A stretch of DNA of 64,000 nucleotides from Ilex aquifolium (Eukaryota > Streptophyta > Magnoliopsida > Aquifoliales > Aquifoliaceae): assembly GCA_951799425.1 (NCBI GenBank), contig OX637402.1, forward strand, positions 22,581,844 through 22,645,843, in the 5' to 3' direction. Of the stretch, positions 53,613 through 64,000 are shown piece by piece; positions within the stretch are counted from its first letter, which is position 1, and each line of letters opens with the position of its first letter. Under the pieces are notes generated by a model, which had not been told where the DNA came from, ran no database searches, and saw nothing but the letters and a program-made list of their open reading frames with translations. A program made the translations under genes and the position numbers.

Positions 53613-55518
53613 ATATTTTTTTTCCTAATACTATGAAATGGATAGTTAATTGGTAGCGTAACCACGGCCCAATCCGTACAATAAAAAACTGGCCCAAGTG
53701 TTGGGTTTGGTCTAGGTCTACCTGAACCTCGAGCCCAAGTACAATGGAGCAGTACTCGAACAACATTTTTTGACACAGCGGAACAAAAGAATAAAAAGAA
53801 CGCTACGATTCTAAATGTATAGAATACATACACTATCAATCCACAGAGAAAAAAAATAAGAGAATATCTCTTAAAGATATATTATTCACTGAATAATCCA
53901 TATTATATAAGAGAATATGTATAGGAATGGTCAGAACCCTAATCGTCTCCATAATAAAGGTAAAATCTCTAATTGTATGAAAATTAGCAAAAATAGAAAA
54001 TTATAATATAACTAATTAACATAAAAGCACGTGTCGTCTGGAGTCCAACCCAACCGACGATAATGAATTTGGAATCTCCTATGATTTATTATTAATTTTT
54101 GAATTCTTTCTTAAAATGATAAAAACGGGATTTTGAGAGCCTAAATGATAAAATTTGACCCAAAATTGAAGGAGCTCATGGCAAAGCGATGAGTCTTGAT
54201 CATTAGCTTGATCCAGTTCAAATACCACTGATCTCAATCAATTCCGAGTCTAGGTCATTTTCTATCTATTATCACATTTTTACTTTTCTTTGAGCTTTGA
54301 ACGCATGGTGATCTTCCTACTCTAAGTAATCAGCAGTCACCTGTTGTATGTCATTTTTGAATCTAAAAATTTGAACTCCAAGTGAACTCGAGTCAAAGGT
54401 CATATTGAATGGGGTTAAAATTAATCTAGATTCTCAAGTTGCACAAGATAGACTAGAATTTAAATTCAACCCAAATTCAAATTTTAGGTTACAGAACTTT
54501 TATTAGAGTTTGAGTTCAACTCGAGTTCATTTCGATTCACTACTTAAGTTCAAGTTTCGTAGGATTTTAATAACTATATGGATGTTAAGTTATGGTATAA
54601 GTCGGACAAGAAAGACAAAGTATTGGGTACGACATGTTTAAGAAAATAAAGGAATAAAGGTTTCGACAATTAGAAAAGAGAGAAAAATGGAATTTATAGA
54701 GGGTATAATTGACAAAATTATACATCCCACGAGTTTTTGAAAGAACCAACTGTGTTATACTAGTTTTTCTACTTGATGTCTAGCTGTATGAAATGACACT
54801 CGAACTTGTGGCCACTTCAATATCTGGGATATGTCTTTTATAAATAAAAGTTTGTAATGGTATTGAGAAATTGATCCAAATGGATTGCCCTTTATGATAC
54901 ATAGATAGTGTAACAAACTCGTGTTGGCAGGCCCAACCATCACATTACACATATATATAGATGTGAATCCTTCTCGTTCTAATGCGTATAACTCTCACCA
55001 TATACGACTTGCACAAAGACCCTCAAATTCATCCGTAATCTTTTCATCTCTCTCTCCTCCCCAATCCTTCGTCAAACTTAGTTTGCTGAGGTGCTTTGAA
55101 ATGGGGTTTTCCCACTGCTCATCGTTTGTATTTTTTTTTCAAAAAACATTATTAATAGATTTATGTAAAAATGGTGAAGTTAGCTAGTTTATCAGACGTT
55201 ATACCAAGATGGTGAAGTTAGGCAGCAGTGCTTATATTCATTTCTATAGTTCTTATGTAAATTGTACAAGATCAAGAAATAATATGCAAAAGTATTGTCG
55301 GTGTTTGCTTAGCAAAGAATAAAATAAGATAGGAAGGAAACATATGAGTATGGAGACTTGAGCTACTTTGGAATAAATCTATATCTATATCTATCTATTT
55401 ATATTTATTTATACTACTTATAATTATAAAGTCAATTATACCCACATATTTACTTTCATTCAATTTTTATTTTCTATATATATATTAGACTTATAAGTTC
55501 GTTTAGACTTTTTTTATT
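53613..55518. other. Intergenic DNA, nothing recognised
   Basis: AT-rich spacer. The open frame on the minus strand at 53465-53839 overlaps the TIR element and has no domain. The TATATATA near 54950 is not followed by a supported gene. Confidence 0.45.
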
Positions 55519-56794
55519 AGTAGTGATGGGACATTTCTGAGAAAGAACAGGAATCCGACGCGTGTCCTCGGCACTGAGGACTCTCAAGCGATCTAATGAC
55601 GACACGTGTCCTCGGCACCGAGGACGTCTTCGGCCTTCTTATGTTGACACGTGTCCTCGGCACTAAGGACGTCTTCAACCTTTTTATGTTGACACGTGTC
55701 CTCGACACCAAAGACGCCTTCAGCCTTTTAGTGGTGACACATGTCCTCGGCACTTGGGACATCTTTCGGCTTACAGTGGTGACATGTGTCCTTGGTACCG
55801 AGGACATCCCATGCTCTCTGGAGACGACACGTGTCCTCGGCACCGAGGATACCCCATGCTCCCTGAAGACGACACGTGTCCTCGGCACCGAGGGCACCTC
55901 CAAACTCTCTGGTTCATACTTGTTCCCCTGAGTGGTTCGATTTCGAGGACTTTCTACGACACGTCACCTCGGCTCCAGAATGAATTATTGACTGTTACGA
56001 CCCATCAATCTTAGGATTTGATGGTGAATCATTGGCTTGCCTTTCCAATGGAGTCAGAATGGCAGGATGAACAAGACCAGCAACCAAGGAGATTTTGACA
56101 CGTGGCATGAGGTACAGGATAAGGGGTAAAAAGACAGGAATATCCCTTTTGACATGCAATCATCCCACAGAAGCATTAATAATCCCTCAAAATGATGGGA
56201 CATCCATGATGGCTTGGGAAACCGAGAGGAATGAGCATTAAATGTGCCGGGGTCAGGACATTTAATGCCTGTGCATATAAGAAAGAGCATTAAATGCCCG
56301 GGATCCCGATCAATTAATAACAGGGCCTCCCCCACGCAAAACAGGAGGTGCACTGCCCAATGACTGGGCACTGCCTACTGCCCCCCAAATGTACCAATGG
56401 GAAACCTCTTCTTGACAGGACCCATCTGACAACAATGATGACCTTGGTGGAACGTATAAATAACGCTCACAAATGTGAGGCAAATGTACGCAAATCCAAT
56501 TCTCACAACACAGTGTCTTTCCTTCCCCTTTCTCACAGAAACTGACTTGATCGTTGGAGGGGATACGCCGAAAAACACTTCGGTACCCTTTTAACCCTTC
56601 TTTTGAGTGTCAGGAACCGCTTTCTACTCGTTGGAATCGATCGGACAGCGTTGGAAACAATGCATCACCACTCCTTAGGCCCCCTTTGGCCCTCTTTTGC
56701 AATTGGATCGTCGACTTTCGAGATAAACCCGAGTTTATCAAGGGAGAGAGCTTTCTTTTTTATTTATTGTGCGAAAATCAACGCGCACAAGTAG
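55519..56794 (+). mobile_element. Solo LTR with intact 5-bp target duplication
   Basis: AGTAG at 55519-55523 and 56790-56794 flanks a 1266-bp sequence that starts TGATGGGACA and ends ACGCGCACA, that is TG to CA. Inside are a U3 minisatellite (55557-55915), a TATA box GTATAAATAA (about 56453) and then a leader-like region (GATCGTTGGAGGGGATACG, CTTCGGTACCC). No internal retroelement sequence flanks it, so it is best read as a solo LTR left by LTR-LTR recombination. The type is probably Ty3/gypsy, from the general look of the LTR only. Confidence 0.82.
55557..55915 (+). repeat. 45-bp minisatellite with G-box palindromes in the LTR
   Basis: Eight units start at 55557, 55601, 55646, 55691, 55736, 55781, 55826 and 55871. 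The typical unit begins GACACGTGTCCTCGGCACCG, containing a perfect 10-bp palindrome around CACGTG and an inverted repeat GTCCTCGG/CCGAGGAC. Five of the eight units keep an intact CACGTG (those at 55601, 55646, 55691, 55826 and 55871). Unit length is divisible by three, which explains the repetitive open frames on both strands. Confidence 0.92.
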
Positions 56795-58133
56795 TATTCG
56801 ACTTTCAAATTCTTTTATACTCATTTATTAGTAGTAAACTTACATCCAATTTTTTTGTATCTACGTATGTTTGTATTTATCTAAAAAAGTATAGTACAAT
56901 ATATATTCTATTATTATATATATGTAGTTGACAGATTGAATTTTGTATTCAAATCTATGTCATATAGGATTTTTTTTGGTATGTAACAATATCATAATAT
57001 TATAATACAAACAATAATATTATAATTTAATTAATCATTTTGACAAATAATATAATAAATTTATAATATAATTAGATGATCAAATATTCAAGAATGAATA
57101 TCTTGCAATGAAGCTCCATTATAAATAAAGGAGAAAATATCTAAAGAGGTCGGAGATATACTTAAAAAAATGACAGAATAAATATTCAAAGAGAGATAAA
57201 ATAAATTAATAATTAAGTTTAATAATAATTGAAATAATAATTAATTATTTAATTTAATTATAAATATAATTTAAAATTATTTATAAAAATATTATTATTT
57301 AAATATAATCATTGGTAGTTATTAAAAACATGACTTAATTGATCTAATAAAAAATTAATAAAATTTAGGGAAATTTGGAGGCCGGTCCCCCTATATGGAC
57401 TTGTTTGGACTTAAATCCGTCAAGAAAATTTATTTGTTATGAAGGCCATTTTTTGTTAATTTTATCATACTATCCATTCCCTTTAGAAGTGAAATAAAAC
57501 TAAAAATTAAAAACTCATAAATCTTAGGAGTTTGACTAATATTAAAATCTTTTCTCTCTCATATCTATCTATATCCATATATAGGTTAATAGTTTGACTA
57601 ACATTTAAATTTTCCCTCCCTCTTATCTATCTATATATATATATATATATAGTAACATTAAAAATAAAAAAAGTAACATTCAAATACAAAAAAAAAGTTA
57701 TCATTTGGACACAAAAAATAATACATTTAAACACAAAAAAAATAGTAACATTTAAACATAAAAAAAATTGAAACATTCAATATTAATATTTTTAAAAAAT
57801 AACAACAGTAACATGTTCAACAAAAATATTAACATGTTCAACAAAAATAGTAACATGCTTAACAAAAACTGTAACATACTTAACAATAATTATTTCTCTC
57901 AAATTCAAACGCAAAAAATAGTACCATTCAAACACAAAAAATAGTAATATTCAAAATCGTACCATTTATATTCGGCTACCACTTTCCTCACCATAGCACT
58001 GCCACAATCGTACCATCGTCACCTCCCGAGCAACGTCAACCATCACGTTGTCATCACCTTCACAACAACGCTCACCACCATCACCACCACACAAAAACCT
58101 ATTCAAGTTCCACTCCGATAATTCATTTTTACT
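56795..58133. repeat. AT-rich DNA with degenerate AACATTTAAACACAAAAAA repeats
   Basis: From about 57640 to 57960, units such as AGTAACATTCAAACACAAAAA recur at roughly 20-25 bp with many changes. Around it are (TA) tracts and A-rich sequence. No gene is seen. Confidence 0.5.
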
Positions 58134-58135
58134 CC

Positions 58136-58173
<38 letters not shown>

Positions 58174-58182
58174 CTTTGAATT

Positions 58183-58232
<50 letters not shown>

Positions 58233-58235
58233 CTT
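58134..58235. repeat. Duplicated TA-GA compound microsatellite
   Basis: Two successive blocks each comprise (TA)n, then (GA)n, then GAGAGCTTT(G/A)AATTTGA. The repeat plus its flank was therefore duplicated locally. Confidence 0.85.
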
Positions 58236-58959
58236 TAAATTTGAATTTTAAATTTATGATGGAGATTTTATTGACATATTTTAATTGACATTGAATTAAG
58301 GGATAACAATTTCCAAAATAGGAAATTAATTTAACTTCCTTTCAAAGAAGAGTATTTTTGAAAGAAAAAAAAATAGTGGACTTAAATCATTACATATAAT
58401 TTTAAACATGGACTTAGCCCCTTATAAATTTCCTTGCATGACTTATTTCCAAACAAATATATTTAGGGGACTCACTTTCAATTTTCACTAAAATTTAATG
58501 GTTTTTTCAATGGAAAATAGATAGACTACATCAAAAGTTTTCAGTAAGAATAATTGGATAGGGCCAGCAGTACACCCTCCCCCAATGCGAAATAAGATAG
58601 AAAAGCCCATGGCCTGCCAGGTTTCCAAACCAGCCTCGGATTTGCGATTGACCGAAGAACTACGCTGTAGAAAACATTATAACTTGGTGAGGACTGTACA
58701 ACAATCTTGGCTCGGGTTTAGGTTCAGGTTTAATTTCTTTAGCTTCGTTCATATTGAAAAATAAAACGAATTTGATAAGATTTTAAAATTTATTTTGTAA
58801 ACGAGTAGAAAACAAGCAATGTATGACTTGGCTTGACTCAACTTGAATAGATTTATATGTAGAACATAAAAACTCCCAAACATAGGAACCATGATGAAAA
58901 TAAAATCTGTATAAAATCTGTCTAACCTGGGTTTTCTCTTTTGCTAATAACAGGTGAAA

Positions 58960-59270
58960 ACAATCTCTTTTCCATCACACTTTCACTCACCCATAACTTA
59001 GTTCTAGCAACTACTTGTCCATCATGAAATGCCCTTTACATTTGCATTCCCTATAGAGTTCATGACTCAAAAGGCTACTAAGATCACTAGGTAAAAGGTA
59101 CAAGTGTTTGGAGTTATTATTTGACACACAGTCTCTCTGTACACTTTCTCTTTGTACAGACAATATACTTAAACTCAGCTCTCTTTGTCTAATCTTTCCC
59201 ACGTAGTTGCCAAATTGAAGCCCTCTAAAGTTTTCAACAATTAATTACACAACAGTGAAAAGAAAGAGAC
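58960..59270 (+). repeat. Local duplicated segment, copy E1
   Basis: It matches 63520-64000 with interruptions: ACTCACCCATAAC, ACATTTGCATT, GACTCAAAAGGCTACTA, GTTTGGAGTTATT, GTAGTTGCCAAAT and CCCTCTAAAGTTT occur in the same order. E1 lacks the SINE that interrupts E2. The frames seen in both copies are not conserved enough to be a gene. Confidence 0.7.
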
Positions 59271-59275
59271 AAATG

Positions 59276-59556
59276 CATAAAAGAAAGAAAATGGTTGGGT
59301 ATGTCCCCTCCAATGGAACCTCATGCTGTGATTGACATAGACATTATTAATAACAGTGGCCGCACTTCATTTTTCAAATATAACAGCTTGGCCAGGACAA
59401 CACAAGAGTTAGGCTTGATGCAATGGCGACCATAATAACATTGCACCAATCACGACTTTCTAATTGCTACGTGCAGACCACGTCTTGCTACAACAATAAA
59501 TAATTTCTATCCAGGTTCACAAATTTGTCATTTTCTATTTATGTGATCTAGTAAAG

Positions 59557-59621
<65 letters not shown>

Positions 59622-59827
59622 ATACATGGCACGTTGAGGTAGGGAGACCTAAGCCATTTCATCCAAACCTAACCCTTGTGAACAAAGGTGGTATGTGTTT
59701 TCCTGGCCCAAGCTGTTATATTTGAAAAATGAAGTGCAACAATTGATCTTGAAAATGTCTATATCAACCCACCCCAGCATGAGGGCTCCATGGGAGGGGA
59801 CAGTTACCCAACCATTTTCTTTCTTTT
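59276..59827. repeat. Large imperfect inverted repeat (foldback) with CT microsatellite in the loop
   Basis: The left arm (about 59276-59425) read in reverse complement follows the right arm (about 59655-59827) in several blocks. These are CTAACTCTTGTG, AAGCTGTTATATTTGAAAAA through ATGAAGTGC, ATGTCTAT-TCAA, CAGCATGAGG, GGAGGGGACA and CCCAACCATTTTCTTTC. The 33-bp block around TATTTGAAAAATGAAG is almost perfect. The loop of about 230 bp contains a (CT) run at 59558-59620. A transcript would fold into a long hairpin. Confidence 0.8.
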
Positions 59828-60468
59828 ATTCAGTTTTTCTCCCCCTTTTAATTGATTGTCTAATTAATTATTGATAACTTTAGAGGCTGGTAATTTTCAA
59901 CCACCTCAGAAAGATTGGAGATAAAGAAAGCCAAGCTTAATTATATTGTCTGGCTTTCTAAAAGCTAAAGTCTTGTTTTCTTTGCAGACAAAGAGAGGGA
60001 GTAGCACTATTTGGATCTTATTTTTTCACTTAATTTATTAATCAAATTAATCACTGTCATTTGATTAATAGTGGATCTCAGTATTAGTTGAAATCATCTG
60101 TCAATCCAATGACTACGATAAATTAAGTCAATAAATTAGATATAACACGTACAACTACAAATGGCATTTCATGGTGAACAAGTAGTTAATTATGGTTGAC
60201 TGAAAAGGATGGAGAGGAGATTGTTTGACTTGTTATTTGCAAAGACAAAGGGGTTAAAATGGTCGAGTAATGATGTGTATACCAAAATTCTTCCAAATTT
60301 CTGATGACCATATAAATATCGGTGGTTGAATCAATGGGCTCCACTAAAAATAAGTTGTGGAACCTATGGATCCCAAAATAAACATTGAATTGGTAAGTAA
60401 ACTAGATGAAAAACTTGATTAGTGTAGCAATGTTGAAAATGGTGATTAGTGTTTTGGATATCAATACA
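59828..60468. other. Intergenic DNA with possible MITE piece
   Basis: Around 59998-60150, CACTTAATTTATTAATC and, inverted, GACTTAATTTATCG suggest a degenerate inverted-repeat element of the AATGCTATT family, but boundaries are unclear. No gene. Confidence 0.35.
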
Positions 60469-60644
60469 TAGTACTATTGAGAGTTAAAAATTTTAACCTA
60501 ATTTATTGACATAATAATGTCTTAAATGATAGTCTCAATGAAGAAATCCAACCGTTACAATTCCAATAATACTATTGAACCATATCACTGTCACGTCATT
60601 ATGTCAGCAATTAAATTAATTTTTGTGTAAATAGCATTACTCTT
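60469..60644. mobile_element. Probable degenerate MITE
   Basis: The left end, AGTACTATTGAGAGTT... to TTATTGACATAAT, and the right end inverted, AGTAATGCTATTTACAC... to TTGCTGACATAAT, correspond over about 45 bp. The tip resembles the ends of the MITE near the RRM gene. No convincing target duplication was found. Confidence 0.5.
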
Positions 60645-60765
60645 AGATATTACTTTTTTTTCGGTAAGTCTCTTAGATATTTACTATGTTGGTCAATTAG
60701 AGCATAGAGCACGATAATTAAGGAGAGATGCCAATCGTTTTATTTGTAGGTGTGGGGGTTTCACG

Positions 60766-61473
60766 TCAAAACATAAGAGTTCCAAGAATTGCACAAGAAA
60801 ATATGGAGGAAGAATTGCAAGGGATTTTGCAAGGTTTGCAATCAACCATTTGGGCTTTTGCTAGAAGATCATTAACATATTTCAAACTTGTAGAAGTATA
60901 ATGAATTTCAAGGCCTAAGAAGAAATGAAGTGGTCCCAAATTTTTCATATCAAATTTAGTACCTAGATTTTGAATTAAGGATTGAATGTAAGAGGAGTCA
61001 TTGCCAGTTAGGATGATATCATCTACATATTATAAGAGAAGAATGGTCAATGAAGAACTAGAAGCTCTGACAAAGAGAGAAGAATCTGAGCTGCAGGATT
61101 GGAAACCAAAAGTAAGGAGATGGGAGGTAAACTTCTCAAACCAAGCTCTTGGAGCTTGTTTGAGACCATATATAGACTTATTGAGTTTGCACACAGATTC
61201 TAGATACAATGGATCAGTGAAACTTGGTGGTTGAGCCATGAAAACCTCCTCCTGAAGAGTGTCATGTAAGAATGCATTCTTAACATCAAATTGATGCAAA
61301 GACCACTGATATTGAACAGACAAGGCTAACACAAGTTTAATAGTGACTTGTCTGACTACAGGGCTAAAAGTCTCGTGATAGTCTAATCCAGCCTCTTGGT
61401 GAAAACCTTTCGCTACTAGCCTGTCTTTGTATCTAGCAACTGACCCATCTAGCCACGTGTACAATATTATCAA
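60766..61473 (-). pseudogene. Decayed Ty1/copia reverse transcriptase fragment
   Basis: The minus-strand frame runs RYKDRLVAKGFHQE, YHETFSPVV, FDVKNAFLHD, LNKSIYGLKQAPRAWFE, then an in-frame stop just before YVDDIILTGND, then LGPLHFFLGLEI and a weak tail. This is the core of copia reverse transcriptase, without RNase H, gag or integrase. At least one internal stop (near 61030) and both truncations mark it as dead. It differs in sequence from the copia fragment at 42.6-44.8 kb and is a separate insertion. Confidence 0.9.
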
Positions 61474-61513
61474 ATTTTGTATTTAGGTCATGCCCTATGA
61501 CCTTAATTCCACT

Positions 61514-61544
<31 letters not shown>

Positions 61545-62200
61545 CCCCAAAAAAAATGGAGGTAAAGAGTCAAGCCTCGTAAGAGATATCTAAGGGTAGT
61601 TTATATAGTTTGGCCTAAATTATCCTAGTCCTACAATGATTATCATTTAATTTCTCATTATGAATATATTAGATCCATCATTGTTTTAAAACGATCTTTG
61701 TTGTGCAATGATTGTCATTCAATTTCTCATTACCAATATGTTAGATCCATCGTTGTTTATCAAAATTATCTCTCTTTCTCTCTCTCTCTGCTTTTAAGTT
61801 TGTTGTAATGTGATTGGAGCCGTGAAGTAGACCTAAAAACTCAAGACAACAATCATGTTTTACAATTTGTTCTTTCATCCTTACCAACCAACCAAAATGT
61901 TGATTATCGTGGTAACTTTTGTAAGCCTTAGTGCACCGAGCACTATGACCAAGATTTAATAGTTGGTCCATTCTCAGTCTCGGTAAAATCCATCTTGTTG
62001 TGATAGATTCTTACAGATAAAACCGACTATTTGAAGACCATTTTGACGTTAATTTTAAATTCAACTATGTGCGACAATGTGATTGGAAACAAGTGAAATA
62101 GAAGTCACTAAATAAGTGATATTTCCTGAGGTGTTTTATGGTCTTTAAGGTGACAAGTAACATGACTCTGCATGGAAGCAAACGACAAAGCTGCTACAAA
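61474..62200. other. Intergenic DNA with CT tracts
   Basis: A (CT) tract lies at about 61517-61545 and a second at about 61770-61790. ATTATCATT(T)AATTTCTCATTA... followed by TTAGATCCATC(A/G)TTGTTT is repeated around 61640-61700 and 61705-61760, a roughly 70-bp direct repeat. A 76-codon frame at 61741-61971 (minus) has no recognisable domain. Confidence 0.5.
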
Positions 62201-62228
62201 CCATTTTGTCTATCACAGATAGACTGAT

Positions 62229-62310
62229 GTCGAGTATATTCTATTGGTTGTGTATTTGGATGATATTGTAATTACTGGTAATGATTCCGAGGGAATTGTC
62301 AAATGAAAAA
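62229..62310 (+). pseudogene. Small Ty1/copia reverse transcriptase fragment with YLDD
   Basis: On the plus strand codons read VEYILLVVYLDDIVITGNDS and then a stop a few codons on. The YLDD box with following ITGND is characteristic of copia reverse transcriptase. It is opposite in orientation to the fragment at 60766-61473, so it is an independent or inverted remnant. Confidence 0.75.
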
Positions 62311-63519
62311 CCTTCTTGCAGGACCGGCTTAAAGGCAAGGGCGATATTTCCTGCATTGACTCTGTGAATGGACGTTGAATGGCATAGGAGTGAGGTTCAA
62401 TCAAGATCGGGAAGACGAGCTTACCTCAATGGCAAAGAACTCACTGGCGGGATATACAGTAAGAAAAGCCTTACTTTAATTAAAAAGAAAGCGCTTACCA
62501 TCTTTTGAATGGGACTTTTTTTTTCATCAAATTACCTTAGATGTACGTGTCTTTGTCTGTCTTTGTTATGGTCTGAATGTCATGAATTTCAAATTACACT
62601 AAGCCACGCAGAGAGAAGAACAGTAAGTCAAAGAACGATTATTGATAGAATGGCATACCATTTTCAGTGCGAAGGAAAAACATGAATCGGGAGGGTTCCA
62701 CTTCCATGTTGGTATCAAATGCGAAAATGCATCAAAAAAACAATACAACTCAAAGGATAAGGGCAATTTTTGAAGAATTTGAAAGCATGCAGTGTAACAT
62801 ACAATTCAGAAAAGAATGGAGACTCAAGTCTTAATTCGAATCAAAAATACAAAAACAAAAGAAAAAGAAGATATTATTCGAGGAGGCATCCTTGGAGTTA
62901 GGTTATTCTGATATAGACAACGTTTGAAAAACGGATAATTAGAGCAAATTGGTAAAGGTTTTACTATATTCCTTGTCAGGAATAGCGGCCTTAGAGCTTC
63001 TATTTCTATCGGCTACCTAATTGTCAAGAAATCGGGAGTTTTGTCAAAGAATCGATGGAAAGAGTAAGAAAAGTGAAAAAAGAAAAACACTAATCCTAAT
63101 AGTGGACTTCATTCAATTCTGAGACTTGTTGTTAATCTAATTGTCACAATATATTAAAAACTTAAATTAAATCTTCAAATTAATTCCTAATAGTATTATT
63201 CTAAACTTAATTGTAATACTAATTTATTTCTATTCTTTAATTAGTAACGGAACCCCTTGACTATTATTATCTATCACTACTCCACGAGGAACAGATGATT
63301 AATGCCAAGTAGCAATACTTTGAAAAGACAAAAAAGCTGAGGTAGTCATACCCTTGGATTGTGGGAAAAAAGGGCAATTATGCCTTTGTCCCATAAAAGA
63401 GTAGGAGGTCTCAAACCGTGACTGCAGGGCATCGAAAGGTATTTCAGTCATGTAAGCTATCATCAAGTATGAACCACATGGAATGAAGGCTAATCACAAG
63501 TCAAAAACAACCTCCTCTC
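62311..63519. other. Intergenic DNA, nothing firmly recognised
   Basis: The stretch is less AT-rich than its neighbours and free of simple repeats up to about 63080, then AT-rich. I see no gene, tRNA or element ends. Confidence 0.4.
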
Positions 63520-64000
63520 CATCCTTTTGTACTCACCCATAACGTTATTCACATTTGCATTTGATTTGGAGTTTTATGACTCAAATGGCTACTAATCACT
63601 TGGTAAAAAATGTAGATGTTTGGAGTTATTGTTATCTCTGAACTTTTTCTCTGTCTACAAAGAAAGCAAGATACTTTCTTTCTTTTCTTTTTTAATTCTA
63701 TAGTTAAGGGTGTCCGAAATAACTTACAACTATCTCGATTCAATCAAATACAGATCATCCACATCGGAATTTGAATATTCATGAAGGATAAATCATGACC
63801 TAACTTTAAGGAGTTATCAAAATTTAAATTCAAAACGTTTGAATTTACAATTCATCTTTGCAATTACTAGAGCTATTCGTTTCTAGTTAAAGCAAGATAC
63901 TTTTAGCTTTTAGGAAGTCCCGACATTATAATATGTAGTTGCCAAATCGTACCCTCTAAAGTTTGCAATAATTAATTTAATAACAAGGAAAAGACAGAAA
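63520..64000 (+). repeat. Local duplicated segment, copy E2, split by a SINE
   Basis: Parts before 63677 and after 63889 together match E1 (58960-59270) in order. The interruption coincides with the SINE and its target duplication. The copy runs off the window end. Confidence 0.7.
63663..63903 (-). mobile_element. SINE, family S2, with 15-bp target duplication
   Basis: AAAGCAAGATACTTT flanks it at 63663-63677 and 63889-63903. The body, 63678-63888 (211 bp), begins on the plus strand with a pyrimidine tract, so its A-rich tail is at the left and it lies on the minus strand. The minus reading starts with a tRNA-like head (TAGCTCTAGTAATTGC) and then TTTAAATTTTG. The middle matches the copy at 51364-51592. 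Confidence 0.82.

Noticed and set aside
55517..55931. Repetitive frames on both strands
   Set aside because: They follow from the 45-bp minisatellite of the solo LTR.
61741..61971. 76-codon minus-strand frame with several Cys and His
   Set aside because: I could not place it in any family and its flanks are repeats; evidence for a gene is too thin.
62311..63100. Possible organelle-derived insertion, from its base composition and lack of simple repeats
   Set aside because: I could not identify any organelle gene in it. A search against plastid and mitochondrial genomes would decide.

Overview
The window reads as nuclear DNA of a flowering plant, most likely a eudicot. It holds Ty3/gypsy and Ty1/copia retrotransposons, tRNA-derived SINEs, Mutator-type MITEs, long AT-rich spacers, and one host gene with plant-type introns. 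Nothing in it looks bacterial or organellar with confidence.

Positions 1-30948 are a nearly pure array of one young Ty3/gypsy family of the Tat type. Three LTRs (2349-3048, 15369-16632, 28741-29453) alternate with two complete internal regions (3049-15368 and 16633-28740) and the start of a third (29454-30948). All lie in the same orientation and adjacent elements share one LTR, so this is a head-to-tail multimer. Each complete internal region has an intact 1823-codon gag-pol on the minus strand, a 54-bp hairpin-rich minisatellite just after pol, and two intron-containing genes on the opposite strand. I call these antisense genes aORF1 and aORF2; they are paralogous to each other. The middle LTR carries a 551-bp internal tandem duplication. 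At the far left (1-2348) a rearranged, inverted fragment joins part of an LTR directly to the integrase half of pol and is then fused to the first LTR through short homologies. The array runs into a 200-N assembly gap (30949-31148), so its full length is unknown.

Positions 31149-64000 are ordinary gene-poor plant DNA. The one convincing host gene (33633-35671, minus, four exons) encodes a short protein with a Mei2-type C-terminal RNA-recognition domain. A MITE lies about 120 bp upstream of its start codon, and a microsatellite abuts its first splice donor. The rest is transposon fossils: decayed copia polymerases (42.6-44.8 kb, 60.8-61.5 kb, 62.2 kb), a pair of nested Mutator-type MITEs (40797-42238), and a solo LTR with intact target duplication and a G-box minisatellite (55524-56789). 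There are three SINEs with clear target-site duplications, several foldbacks, microsatellites, and two sets of old local duplications (38.7-47.1 kb; 59.0 and 63.6 kb).

Working together: in the array, gag-pol supplies capsid, protease, reverse transcriptase, two RNase H modules and integrase. The antisense genes can keep introns because the genomic RNA is made from the other strand. The most unusual signals are the hairpin minisatellite with compensatory base changes, the paired spliced antisense genes, and the multimeric LTR-sharing arrangement.
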